From NCBI GenBank assembly GCA_900544645.1, contig UQWG01000021.1:1-28811 (forward strand): 28,811 nt of DNA, given 5' to 3'. The notes beneath the pieces are model-generated. The model did not search any database and was not told the DNA's origin. It saw nothing but the letters and a program-made list of their open reading frames with translations. The translations under genes and the position numbers were made by a program. The stretch's first letter is position 1. Every line of letters starts with the position of its first letter. Shown here one piece after another: positions 15,467-22,704 of the stretch. Source of the stretch: an uncultured Collinsella sp. (lineage in GTDB: Bacteria; Actinomycetota; Coriobacteriia; Coriobacteriales; Coriobacteriaceae).

Positions 15467-16186
15467 CTATGCCAACGTTACGTTGTGCAACTCAAAGCGG
15501 TCGCCAACGTTGCGCGAGATCGAATACTCAAAGGCGGCGCCGCTGTCCAAAAAGCCAATCTGGGTGAGCTCGAGCAGGGGAGAGCCGGGTTTGGTGTCCA
15601 GACGCTCAGCCTCTTCCTCGGTTGCTGCCACGGCGCGAATGGTACGGTGGAAGCTCGAAATCTTCAGGCCACATTGCTCGCGGATGAAGCGGTAGAGCGA
15701 TCCGTACAGGTCCTTCTTTTTAAGGCCTGGAATCAGCTCGAGGGGCAGGTAGGTGTACTCGATAACGATGGGCTTCTCGTCGGCCTGACGCACGCGCACG
15801 ATGTGATAGGCAAAGTCATCCTCGGCAATTCCCAGCTGGGCTGCGATGTCCGCTGGTGGATTAACAATCGAGAAATCGTAGACCACCGAGGTCACCTTCT
15901 CCCCGCGATGCTCATACGAAAAACCCTGGGTACGGTCGTTTTTGCCCTGAAAAAACGCCTGGCCGGGAAGCCCCGCCGTGTCCTTGACGTAGGTGCCCGA
16001 TCCGCGTCGGCTGGTAATAAGGCCTTCCTCGGTGATTTGTTCAATAGCTCGTTTGACGGTGATTTTCGAAACGCTATAGAGCTCGCAGAACTCAACGACG
16101 GTAGGAAGCTTGTCGCCCGGTTTAAGAGCGCCATCCTCGATAGTGCGACGAATATCCGCAGCTATCGCCTCGTATTTGGGAATCAT
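15467..16186 (-). CDS. GntR-family regulator with UTRA domain (HutC subfamily)
   Basis: A 239-residue repressor-type regulator. The N-terminal winged helix (about 1-72) shows LKPGDKLPTVVEFCELYSVS, then TVKRAIEQITEEGLI and the wing RRGSGTYV. The UTRA effector domain (about 90-235) includes HIVRVRQADEKPIVIEYTYLP and a terminal DRFELHNVTL strand. UTRA regulators bind small ligands, often sugar phosphates or amino-sugar phosphates, and control nearby sugar genes. The start is supported by AAAGGAGGT on the minus strand, five bases upstream. It is upstream of manA on the same strand and divergent from the ROK kinase, so it is likely to regulate one or both. The ligand is not known. Confidence 0.93.
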   Translation of the reverse strand: MIPKYEAIAADIRRTIEDGALKPGDKLPTVVEFCELYSVSKITVKRAIEQITEEGLITSRRGSGTYVKDTAGLPGQAFFQGKNDRTQGFSYEHRGEKVTSVVYDFSIVNPPADIAAQLGIAEDDFAYHIVRVRQADEKPIVIEYTYLPLELIPGLKKKDLYGSLYRFIREQCGLKISSFHRTIRAVAATEEEAERLDTKPGSPLLELTQIGFLDSGAAFEYSISRNVGDRFELHNVTLA

Positions 16187-16302
16187 GGAACCTCCTTTCC
16201 AACTTGATTGAGTATAAAAGAAAGTATAGTTAACACCTAAGCATCCCTATTATATATTGAAAAAGTTCGAGAAAGATATAATTAAAAGTCGCCTTGCATA
16301 TA

Positions 16303-16320
16303 AATTAGAGCGCTCTAATT
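16303..16320. promoter_or_regulatory. 18-bp perfect palindrome, candidate operator
   Basis: AATTAGAGCGCTCTAATT is fully self-complementary and lies in the AT-rich 282-base divergent gap between the GntR gene and the ROK kinase. A central GC-flanked dyad of this kind is typical of operators for sugar regulators. The core also loosely resembles catabolite-responsive (LacI/CcpA-type) sites. Confidence 0.6.
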
Positions 16321-16468
16321 AGATAAACATCTGAGTAATGTCGCGTTAAGCGGTCATTCGCGTTTTCCCAGATAAAACCTGCAAAAACAAACCTGTCCCT
16401 TTTTGGTAGGTTTTTGCCTTGGGAGCGGTACCATACAGGCAATGTTTAAACGAGAAAGGTGGGCTCCC

Positions 16469-17422
16469 ATGGAACCTAAGCAATACTACATCGGCATTGA
16501 CGTCGGCGGCACTTCGGTTAAGGAAGGACTGTTCGACGAGGACGGCAACCTGCTGGCCAAGGCCAGTGTGCCTACGCCTCCCATCGTTGACGCTGCGGGC
16601 TTTGCCGCGGTGACCGAGGCTATCGACCAGGTGGTCGCCAAGGCGCAGATTCCGCGTGCCTTTGTGGCAGGCATTGGCCTGGCCGTTCCGTGCCCCATCC
16701 CGGCATCGGGCGATGCCAAGGTCAAGGCCAACATTGCCATTAACCTGCCCGAGCTGAGGATCGCCATTCAAAAGCACTGCCCCGACGCGGTCGTTAAGTA
16801 TGAGAACGATGCCAACGCCGCTGCCATGGGCGAGGCCTGGCTCGGTTCTGCCAAGGGCGTGCAGAACGTCGTGATGGTCACCATCGGTACCGGCGTGGGC
16901 GGCGGCGTTATCGTTAACGGCGACGTGGTATCGGGCGTTGTGGGCGCCGGCGGCGAGATTGGCCACATGTGCCTGAACCCGGCTGAAGAGCGCACCTGCG
17001 GCTGCGGTGGCCATGGCCACCTGGAGCAGTATTCCAGCGCCACCGGCGTGGTGAGCAACTACCTTGCCGAGTGCAAGAAGGCGGGCGTCGAGCCCATTGA
17101 GCTCACCGGGCCTTCTGATTCCAAGGACGTGTTCCAGGCCTGCCGCGAGGGCGACAAGCTCGCGTTGGCAGCTGCCGATACCATGGCCGACTACCTCGGC
17201 CGCGCACTGGCGCTTATTGCCAACGTGGTTGATCCCGAGATGTTCCTCATCGGCGGCGGCGCCTCCGCCTCGGCCGATGTCTACCTCGACAAGGCTCGCG
17301 AGTACTTTAAGCAGTACGCGCTTTCCGCCTCGCGCGAGACGCCCATTAAGGTCGCTTCGCTCGGAAACGACGCCGGCATCATCGGTGCCGCCTACGTAGC
17401 CCTGCGCGCCGCCGGCAAATAG
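16469..17422 (+). CDS. ROK-family sugar kinase, probable glucokinase
   Basis: A 317-residue ROK kinase that phosphorylates glucose or a related hexose with ATP in the cytoplasm. Features are the N-terminal phosphate loop GIDVGGTSVKEGLFD, the catalytic region ENDANAAAMGEAWLGSAKG, GTGVGGGVI and the sugar-binding GGEIGHM. The zinc motif reads TCGCGGHGHLEQY: the third cysteine of the usual CxCGxxGC(L)E is replaced by histidine. GGGASASADVYL and NDAGIIGAAY complete the C-terminal ATP site. The frame opens at 16403; AAAGG at 16455-16459 is nine bases before the ATG at 16469, whose product starts at the normal N-terminus. It is divergent from the GntR-manA pair. Glucose specificity is the usual annotation for such proteins, but mannose, fructose or N-acetyl sugars cannot be excluded. 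Confidence 0.92.
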   Translation: MEPKQYYIGIDVGGTSVKEGLFDEDGNLLAKASVPTPPIVDAAGFAAVTEAIDQVVAKAQIPRAFVAGIGLAVPCPIPASGDAKVKANIAINLPELRIAIQKHCPDAVVKYENDANAAAMGEAWLGSAKGVQNVVMVTIGTGVGGGVIVNGDVVSGVVGAGGEIGHMCLNPAEERTCGCGGHGHLEQYSSATGVVSNYLAECKKAGVEPIELTGPSDSKDVFQACREGDKLALAAADTMADYLGRALALIANVVDPEMFLIGGGASASADVYLDKAREYFKQYALSASRETPIKVASLGNDAGIIGAAYVALRAAGK

Positions 17423-17554
17423 CTGGTGCAAAGGGGGCAGACTTCGCCCCAACACTTGCCCCAAATTATGCCGCGGCCCTTCCGTCTGCGAAGGCTCGGC
17501 ATCGGCGTGCTACCATAGCTACGTCCAAGTACACATATCAAGTGGAGGATACCC

Positions 17555-18478
17555 ATGGCAAACGTTCTTGTCTTTGGTCACCAGAACCCCGATAACGACG
17601 CCATCATGAGCGCCGTCGTCCTGTCCCAGCTGCTCAACCAGGTTGAGTATGCCGGCAACACCTACGAGGCCTGCGCCCTTGGTCAGCTTCCGGCAGAGTC
17701 TGCCAAGCTGCTCGCCGACGCCGGCATTGCCGAGCCCCGCGTGATCGAGTCCGTCGAGGCCGGTCAGCTCGTCGTCCTCACCGACCACAACGAGTCTGCC
17801 CAGTCCGTCGCCGGCCTTAAGGACGCCACGGTCTTTGGCGTTGTCGATCATCACCGCATCGGCGACTTCGAGACCGCCGGCCCGCTGCACTACATCTGCC
17901 TGCCCTGGGGCTCCAGCTGCACCATCGTCACCAAGCTCGCCGGCGTGCTCGGCGTTGAGCTTTCCGACGTTCAGGCCAAGCTGCTGCTCTCGGCCATGAT
18001 GACTGACACGCTCATGCTCAAGAGCCCCACCACCACCGATGTCGACCGCGCCGTCGCCGCCAAGCTCGGCGAGCAGGTGGGCGTCGACCCGGTCAAGTTT
18101 GGCATGGAGGTCTTCCTCACCCGTCCGTCCGGCTCCTTCACCGCAGCCGAGATGGTCGGTAACGACATCAAGATGTTCGAGCCCGCCGGCAAGAAGCTGC
18201 TCATCGGCCAGTACGAGACTGTCGACAAGACCCGCGCACTCGGCATGATCGACGAGATTCGCGAGGCCATGCGCGCCTACGCCGCCGAGAAGGGTGCCGA
18301 CGGCATCGTTCTGTGCATCACCGACATCATGGAGGAAGGCTCGCAGGTCCTGCTCGAGGGCGAGACCGAGGCCGCTCAGAAGGGCCTGGGCATTGCCGAC
18401 GAGCACGACGGCGTCTGGATGCCGGGCGTCCTCTCCCGTAAGAAGCAGGTCGCTGCCCCCATCATGGCCGCCTGCTAG
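17555..18478 (+). CDS. ppaC: Manganese-dependent inorganic pyrophosphatase (family II)
   Basis: Hydrolyses pyrophosphate to phosphate in the cytoplasm, pulling biosynthetic reactions forward. It is a DHH-family enzyme of 307 residues, normal for the simple type without CBS/DRTGG regulatory domains. Metal and catalytic motifs are FGHQNPDNDAI (His9, Asp13, Asp15), LTDHNE (Asp77, His78) and VVDHHR (Asp98, His99, His100). The C-terminal DHHA2 domain ends with VLSRKKQVAAPIMAA, containing the conserved substrate-binding Ser-Arg-Lys-Lys. GGAGGAT lies just upstream of the ATG. The gene is monocistronic, 132 bases after the ROK kinase, and closed by a strong terminator. Confidence 0.97.
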   Translation: MANVLVFGHQNPDNDAIMSAVVLSQLLNQVEYAGNTYEACALGQLPAESAKLLADAGIAEPRVIESVEAGQLVVLTDHNESAQSVAGLKDATVFGVVDHHRIGDFETAGPLHYICLPWGSSCTIVTKLAGVLGVELSDVQAKLLLSAMMTDTLMLKSPTTTDVDRAVAAKLGEQVGVDPVKFGMEVFLTRPSGSFTAAEMVGNDIKMFEPAGKKLLIGQYETVDKTRALGMIDEIREAMRAYAAEKGADGIVLCITDIMEEGSQVLLEGETEAAQKGLGIADEHDGVWMPGVLSRKKQVAAPIMAAC

Positions 18479-18498
18479 GTTTAGTTGACCAAACGCCA

Positions 18499-18538
18499 CG
18501 ACCGGACCGCGGACGCCCCGCGCTCCGGTCGTTTTTTG
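18499..18538 (+). terminator. Intrinsic terminator of ppaC
   Basis: ACGACCGGA (18499-18507) pairs with TCCGGTCGT (18525-18533) around a GC-rich inner stem, followed by six T residues. Confidence 0.93.
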
Positions 18539-18580
18539 TGCACGGCGCCGCGTCGTCTCTTGGACAGGCGAGCCCGCGCC

Positions 18581-18601
18581 GTTGAACAAATAATGTTCAA
18601 C
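18581..18601. promoter_or_regulatory. Perfect inverted repeat in the ppaC-nhaA gap
   Basis: GTTGAACA-AATAA-TGTTCAAC, with 8-base arms and a 5-base centre, located 145 bases before nhaA. The symmetry and AT centre suit a transcription-factor site. No T-run follows, so it is not a terminator. Confidence 0.45.
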
Positions 18602-18676
18602 CTGTGGTTCCGCTTTTCGGCCATGCCTGCGTGCTTGTCGTGCAGGGTAGGCTAGATGCAAGCGTAATACGTTAGA

Positions 18677-18712
18677 GCGCGGCGCCGCCACTTGGGCGGG
18701 CCGTGCTTTTTT
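18677..18712 (+). terminator. Intrinsic terminator-like hairpin in the nhaA leader
   Basis: GCGCGGC plus CCGCC (18677-18689, one bulged G) pair with GGCGGGCCGTGC (18695-18706) around ACTTG, followed by TTTTTT (18707-18712). It ends 33 bases before the nhaA start codon and well after the ppaC terminator, so it may act as an attenuator of nhaA. A second small hairpin, ACGGGA-GCTT-TCCCGT (18716-18731), lies between it and the ribosome site. Confidence 0.6.
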
Positions 18713-18745
18713 AAGACGGGAGCTTTCCCGTGAAAGGAGCCGCCC

Positions 18746-20104
18746 ATGGCAGCAACTGAGCAGCTGTTCAACGTTCGTGAGCGCAAGCGCTTTGAGCGTC
18801 ACGACATCTGGGAGCGCATCGCCGAGAACGGCACGATTTCCGCCGCCGTCATGGTCTTCGCCGCCATCGCCGCCGTCATTTGCGCCAATACCGATGCCTA
18901 TGAGGCCATCCATCACTTTTTGGAGACCCCGCTGTATGTGGGTCTGGGGCATTTGACGGCTGGCCTCACCGTTGAGCTTTTCGTCAACGACTTCCTCATG
19001 GCGATTTTCTTTTTGTTGGTGGGCATTGAGCTCAAGTACGAGATGACAGTTGGCGAGCTCAAAAACCCGCGCCAGGCTATGCTTCCCATGCTGGCGGCCG
19101 TGGGCGGCGTCGTCGTTCCCGCCTGCATCTATCTGATCTTTAACCATGCCGGTGCGCACAACGGCTGGGCCATTCCCATGGCAACCGATATTGCCTTTGC
19201 GCTGGGCGTGCTGTCGCTTTTGGGCAATCGCGTGCCCAACGGCGTGCGCGTGTTCTTCTCGACGCTCGCCATCGCCGACGACCTCATTTCCATCGCCGCC
19301 ATCGCCATCTTCTACGGCCAAAGCCCCAATCCGTTTTGGTTGGGCGCCGCCGCGCTTGTGACCTGCGCGCTCGTGTGGCTCAACAAGACACAGCATTACC
19401 GCCTTGCCCCGTATTCGGTACTGGGTCTGCTGTTGTGGTTCTGCATGTTCAAGAGTGGCGTGCACGCTACGCTCGCCGGCGTCATCTTGGCCTTTACCAT
19501 CCCGGCCAAGTGCGGCGTCAAGCTCGATAGCCTCACCGATTGGTTGGGCGAGTGCCTGCCGTTGCTCGATGACCGCTACGATGACGAGGCACACATCCTG
19601 GGCCAGCATGACTTTACCGTCTCGACCACCAAGGTCGAGCGCGTTATGCACCGCGTGACCCCGCCGCTCATCCGCATGGAGCGTCTGATCTCCACGCCGG
19701 TCAACTTTGTGATTCTGCCGATCTTTGCGTTCGTGAACGCACAGGTTCGCCTAGTGGGCGTGGACATGAGCACGCTGCTCACCGACCCGGTGACGCTCGG
19801 CGTGTACTTTGGCATGCTGCTGGGCAAGCCGATCGGCATCTTTGGCATGACGTTTGCCCTGGTTAAGCTCAAGATCTCCGAGCTGCCGCGCAATGTCAAC
19901 TGGCACATGATTGCCGGTGTGGGCATTCTGGGCGGTATCGGCTTTACCATGTCGATCCTCATCAGCGGCCTTGCCTTCCCGACGGCCCAGTTTGAGGTTC
20001 TGGCCGCCAAGGCCGCTATTCTTGCCGGCTCTGTCACCGCGGCCGTACTTGGCATGATCTACATGAGTGTGATCTGCAAACACCCCGCGCCCAAGGACGA
20101 GTAA
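18746..20104 (+). CDS. nhaA: Na+/H+ antiporter NhaA
   Basis: An inner-membrane antiporter exporting Na+ (or Li+) in exchange for protons, used for salt and alkaline-pH homeostasis. The 452-residue protein has the expected series of hydrophobic helices. The ion-site residues are visible: Asp148 in ATDIAFALGV, Asp178-Asp179 in LAIADDL (equivalent to E. coli D163-D164) and Lys361 in LLGKPIGIF (equivalent to K300). GGIGFTMSILISGLAF near the end is also conserved. A hydrophilic segment of about 50 residues (about 262-315) in the middle makes it longer than E. coli NhaA (388 residues). AAAGGAG lies seven bases before the ATG. The gene is monocistronic, behind a leader containing a terminator-like hairpin, and ends before another strong hairpin at 20198. 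Confidence 0.96.
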   Translation: MAATEQLFNVRERKRFERHDIWERIAENGTISAAVMVFAAIAAVICANTDAYEAIHHFLETPLYVGLGHLTAGLTVELFVNDFLMAIFFLLVGIELKYEMTVGELKNPRQAMLPMLAAVGGVVVPACIYLIFNHAGAHNGWAIPMATDIAFALGVLSLLGNRVPNGVRVFFSTLAIADDLISIAAIAIFYGQSPNPFWLGAAALVTCALVWLNKTQHYRLAPYSVLGLLLWFCMFKSGVHATLAGVILAFTIPAKCGVKLDSLTDWLGECLPLLDDRYDDEAHILGQHDFTVSTTKVERVMHRVTPPLIRMERLISTPVNFVILPIFAFVNAQVRLVGVDMSTLLTDPVTLGVYFGMLLGKPIGIFGMTFALVKLKISELPRNVNWHMIAGVGILGGIGFTMSILISGLAFPTAQFEVLAAKAAILAGSVTAAVLGMIYMSVICKHPAPKDE

Positions 20105-20197
20105 GAGCGCGAAAACCGGCTCCAGAACCGATTCGGGCGCGTTCAAAATGCGGATTCGGGTGGTGCTTGCCGCCTGCCAGACACGCCAGTGGTCAAA

Positions 20198-20238
20198 AAA
20201 CGCCGTTTGTGAGTACTGTCACAAACGGCGTTTCATTT
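20198..20238 (+). terminator. Intrinsic terminator of nhaA
   Basis: AAACGCCGTTTGTGA (20198-20212) and TCACAAACGGCGTTT (20219-20233) form a perfect 15-bp stem with a GTACTG loop, followed by CATTTTA. The T-run is short but the stem is very strong. Confidence 0.75.
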
Positions 20239-20378
20239 TAGGTGCGGAAAATAATGAACAAAGTTATAAGAACTGTACGTTAATGAGTGACCATCGACTT
20301 CCAATTTGGCGCTAGCTGACGGTGATTGGGGAGTTTCAAGTCGAGTTTTGCCGATTTCGACCAAGAATCGCTGCTACT

Positions 20379-20412
20379 AAAAGGGTAACAGTACTCATAT
20401 TTGCCCTTTTTT
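20379..20412. terminator. Hairpin with T-run, possible bidirectional terminator
   Basis: AAAAGGG (20379-20385) pairs with CCCTTTT (20404-20410), with TTTTTT at the right end. The 18-base loop contains ACAGTACTCA. It lies downstream of the minus-strand small gene and downstream of nhaA on the plus strand. Confidence 0.5.
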
Positions 20413-20477
20413 GGCCACAAGCCCTAAAACAAGCCTCGCCAAGGTCGGGAAACGGGCCAAATCGCCGGCCTCGAGGC

Positions 20478-20732
20478 TTATTCCACGGTGCCGTAGATGG
20501 CGCCCCAGCCGTGGGCGGCCAAGGCGGAGTTGAGCTGGTCGCAAAGTGACTGGCGGTCGTAATAGCCGGGCGGTAGCAGGTTGACGATTTCCATGAGATC
20601 GGGTGCCAGGTCCAAGATTTCGGCCTGTACGATCAGATCCAGACGGTCGATGGCGTGGCGGTCGTAAAACAGTCCGTCGACCAGGCGCTGCAGGTCGCCG
20701 AATTCCTCGGCCTGGAACGATCTGTACTCCAT
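20478..20732 (-). CDS. Small uncharacterised protein
   Basis: An 84-residue acidic soluble protein with no signal peptide or membrane segment. It looks mostly helical (EEFGDLQRLVDGLFYDRHAI, then QAEILDLAPDLMEIVNLLPP), followed by a YYDRQSLCDQLNSAL segment and a short C-terminal strand. I do not recognise a family. The start is strongly supported by AAGGAGG on the minus strand before the ATG at 20732, and codon use is like the neighbours. An overlapping frame on the same strand (20395-20754) has Arg/Pro-rich composition and is rejected. It is divergent from the aspartate aminotransferase gene, 149 bases away. Confidence 0.8.
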   Translation of the reverse strand: MEYRSFQAEEFGDLQRLVDGLFYDRHAIDRLDLIVQAEILDLAPDLMEIVNLLPPGYYDRQSLCDQLNSALAAHGWGAIYGTVE

Positions 20733-20834
20733 AGTGCCTCCTTGGGCGCTTCACGCCGGCATGCGCGGCGATTCGTAATTCATTGCGATGGACTTAATCT
20801 ATCACGGCTTCATACCGTTGCGGCGGTGGCGGTC

Positions 20835-20840
20835 TATACT
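20835..20840 (+). promoter_or_regulatory. Candidate -10 element of the aspartate aminotransferase gene
   Basis: TATACT located 42 bases before the start codon. A matching -35 at standard spacing is not visible. Confidence 0.4.
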
Positions 20841-20881
20841 TAGACGAACTGCAACGTACCGCTTCGCGAAAGGTCGCACCC

Positions 20882-22186
20882 ATGCAGACGATCTACCAGA
20901 AGATGGAAACCACCGAACTCGATGCCGCCATCGAGGCGCTCAAAGCCGAGGTCGCCGAGGTCAAGGCCAAGGGCCTGGCGCTCGACATGGCCCGCGGCAA
21001 GCCGTCGCCCTTCCAAGTGGACATCTCTCGACCCATGCTCGATATCCTCAATGCCGATGCCGATCTGCACGACGGCAACGTCGACTGCTCCAACTACGGC
21101 TGCTTTGAGGGCATTCCCTCGGCGCGCAAGCTGGCGGGGGAGTTCCTGGGTTGCCCCGCCGAGCAGACACTCGTGCTGGGTTCGTCGAGCCTTTTGATCG
21201 AACACGACATCGCCGGCATGTTCTGGCGCTGTGGCTCGTGCGGCAGCGAGCCCTGGGAGGCTTACGAGGCTGCGCACGACGGCAAGAAGGTCAAGTTCCT
21301 GTGCCCGGTTCCCGGCTACGATCGCCACTTTGGCATTACCGCCGACTTGGGTATCGAGAACGTTCCCGTCGCGATGACCGACAACGGCCCCGATATGGAC
21401 GAGATCGAGCGCCTGGTTGCCGCCGACGATTCCATCAAGGGTATATGGTGCGTGCCCAAGTATTCCAACCCCACGGGCATCACCTTTAGCGAGGACACTG
21501 TGCGTCGCCTGGTCGAGATGCCCACGGCCGCGCCCGATTTCCGCATCTTCTGGGACAATGCCTACTGCGTGCACGACCTGTACGACGAGACCGATGAGCT
21601 CGCAAACATTTTTGACCTCGCTCGCGCGGCGGGCACCGAGGACCGCGTGGTGGCCTTTGCCTCGACGTCCAAGATCACCTTCCCGGGCGCCGGTATCGGC
21701 TTTATCGGTGCGAGCCCCGCGGTCATCGCCGAGTTCTCCAAGCGCCTGAAGGCCGGCCTCATCAGTGCCGATAAGCTCAACCAGCTGCGTCACGTGCGCT
21801 TCCTTCCCACCATCGAGACGGTCAAGGAGCACATGAAAAAGCATGCCGAGTTTTTGCGCCCGCGCTTTGAGGCCGTTGAGCGCAAGCTCACCGAGGGCTT
21901 GGGCGATACGGGTTGCGCTACTTGGACGCACCCCCGCGGCGGCTACTTTGTAAGCTTCGATGGTCCCGAGGGCTCGGCCCAAAAGGTCGCCGCGCTCTGC
22001 GCCGACCTGGGCGTCAAGCTCACACCGGCCGGCGCCACTTGGCCCTATGGCAAGGACCCGCGCGACACCAACATCCGCATCGCGCCGAGCTATCCCACGG
22101 TCGAGGACCTGGAGGCCGCGCTCGATGTGCTGGTGCTGGCCGTTAAGCTCGTCGCTGCCGAGCTTGCGCGTGCCGAGCGCGCCTAA
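20882..22186 (+). CDS. Aspartate aminotransferase, Rv3722c-like type
   Basis: A PLP-dependent fold-type I aminotransferase of 434 residues. It matches the atypical group related to Mycobacterium tuberculosis Rv3722c (Pfam Asp_aminotransf), which serves as the main aspartate aminotransferase in that organism, converting oxaloacetate and glutamate to aspartate and 2-oxoglutarate. Visible features are the signature GLALDMARGKPSP (31-43), NYGCFEGIPSAR (71-82), YSNPTGITFS with the cofactor Asn196, FWDNAYCVHDL with Asp225, and the Schiff-base lysine K264 in FASTSKITFPGAGIGF. GAAAGG lies eight bases before the ATG. The STAS gene follows 51 bases later with its own ribosome site. Subgroup assignment is from motif memory; exact substrates need testing. 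Confidence 0.9.
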   Translation: MQTIYQKMETTELDAAIEALKAEVAEVKAKGLALDMARGKPSPFQVDISRPMLDILNADADLHDGNVDCSNYGCFEGIPSARKLAGEFLGCPAEQTLVLGSSSLLIEHDIAGMFWRCGSCGSEPWEAYEAAHDGKKVKFLCPVPGYDRHFGITADLGIENVPVAMTDNGPDMDEIERLVAADDSIKGIWCVPKYSNPTGITFSEDTVRRLVEMPTAAPDFRIFWDNAYCVHDLYDETDELANIFDLARAAGTEDRVVAFASTSKITFPGAGIGFIGASPAVIAEFSKRLKAGLISADKLNQLRHVRFLPTIETVKEHMKKHAEFLRPRFEAVERKLTEGLGDTGCATWTHPRGGYFVSFDGPEGSAQKVAALCADLGVKLTPAGATWPYGKDPRDTNIRIAPSYPTVEDLEAALDVLVLAVKLVAAELARAERA

Positions 22187-22237
22187 CGCGCGGCTTCCCG
22201 TACTATCCGCACTTTCGATACGTAAAGGAGCGTATAC

Positions 22238-22552
22238 ATGGATTTGGGTATTTCCACCAACCCCACGCCAGAGCTCTACACCATTAAGGTGGCCGGCGAG
22301 ATCGATATCTCTAACGCCGATAGCCTGCGCAATGCCATCGACCTGGCGCTCGAGCAGCCCACCGAGGCCGTTGAGCTCGATTTTGCCCAGGTGAGCTACA
22401 TCGATTCGACGGGCATTGGCGTGCTCGTGGGCGCCGCGCACCACGCGGTCGACCACGGCAAGCGCTTTAGCTGCACCAATGTGCAGCCCCCGGTGATGCG
22501 CGTGGTCCAGCTGTTGGGTGTCGACCAGGAGATTTCGATCACCGCTGCATAA
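22238..22552 (+). CDS. STAS-domain protein, anti-sigma factor antagonist-like
   Basis: A 104-residue single STAS domain of the SpoIIAA/RsbV type. The switch region DFAQVSYIDSTGIGVLVGA carries Ser57 (followed by Thr58), the position phosphorylated by the partner anti-sigma kinase in characterised homologues. Dephosphorylated antagonists bind the kinase and free the sigma factor. No SpoIIAB/RsbW-like kinase, PP2C phosphatase or sigma factor gene is present in this window, so the partner must lie elsewhere, or the protein has another STAS role. AAAGGAG precedes the ATG. It follows the aspartate aminotransferase gene at 51 bases and may be co-transcribed with it; only weak hairpins (GCCCCAAAAGGGC, TGCC-GTTT-GGCA) lie after it. 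Confidence 0.9.
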   Translation: MDLGISTNPTPELYTIKVAGEIDISNADSLRNAIDLALEQPTEAVELDFAQVSYIDSTGIGVLVGAAHHAVDHGKRFSCTNVQPPVMRVVQLLGVDQEISITAA

Positions 22553-22600
22553 TCTTTGCCCCAAAAGGGCGTGCCGTTTGGCATATGTTTGTGATGCGCT

Positions 22601-22629
22601 CGGACGTTTTGGCGTCCGGGCGCTATACT
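22601..22629 (+). promoter_or_regulatory. Candidate promoter with palindrome upstream of the tat-hyp cluster
   Basis: CGGACG-TTTTGG-CGTCCG (22601-22618), an 18-base inverted repeat, is followed six bases later by a -10-like TATACT (22624-22629). The palindrome covers the place where a -35 would be, so it could be an operator. Confidence 0.45.
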
Positions 22630-22704
22630 TGACCGAATGAATAGACGAGTTCCGGCCGAATGGCGCGGTGCGGGCTCGACTCACATCGAGCCTTGGAGGT
22701 ATGT

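Larger units (their letters stand above)
20105..20477. other. 373-base intergenic region between nhaA and the small minus-strand gene
   Basis: It holds no credible ORF. It contains two hairpins annotated separately (20198-20233 and 20379-20412) whose loop regions share the sequence TGAGTACTGT in opposite orientation. The stretch between them (about 20240-20375) is relatively AT-rich and shows nothing I can assign. Confidence 0.6.

Noticed and set aside
17519..19651. 710-codon minus-strand frame across ppaC and nhaA
   Set aside because: It is antisense to two certain genes and crosses the ppaC terminator; composition is that of a shadow frame.
20395..20754. 119-codon minus-strand frame overlapping the small gene at 20478-20732
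   Set aside because: It is Arg/Pro-rich, and the 84-codon frame has the properly spaced AAGGAGG and a more protein-like sequence.
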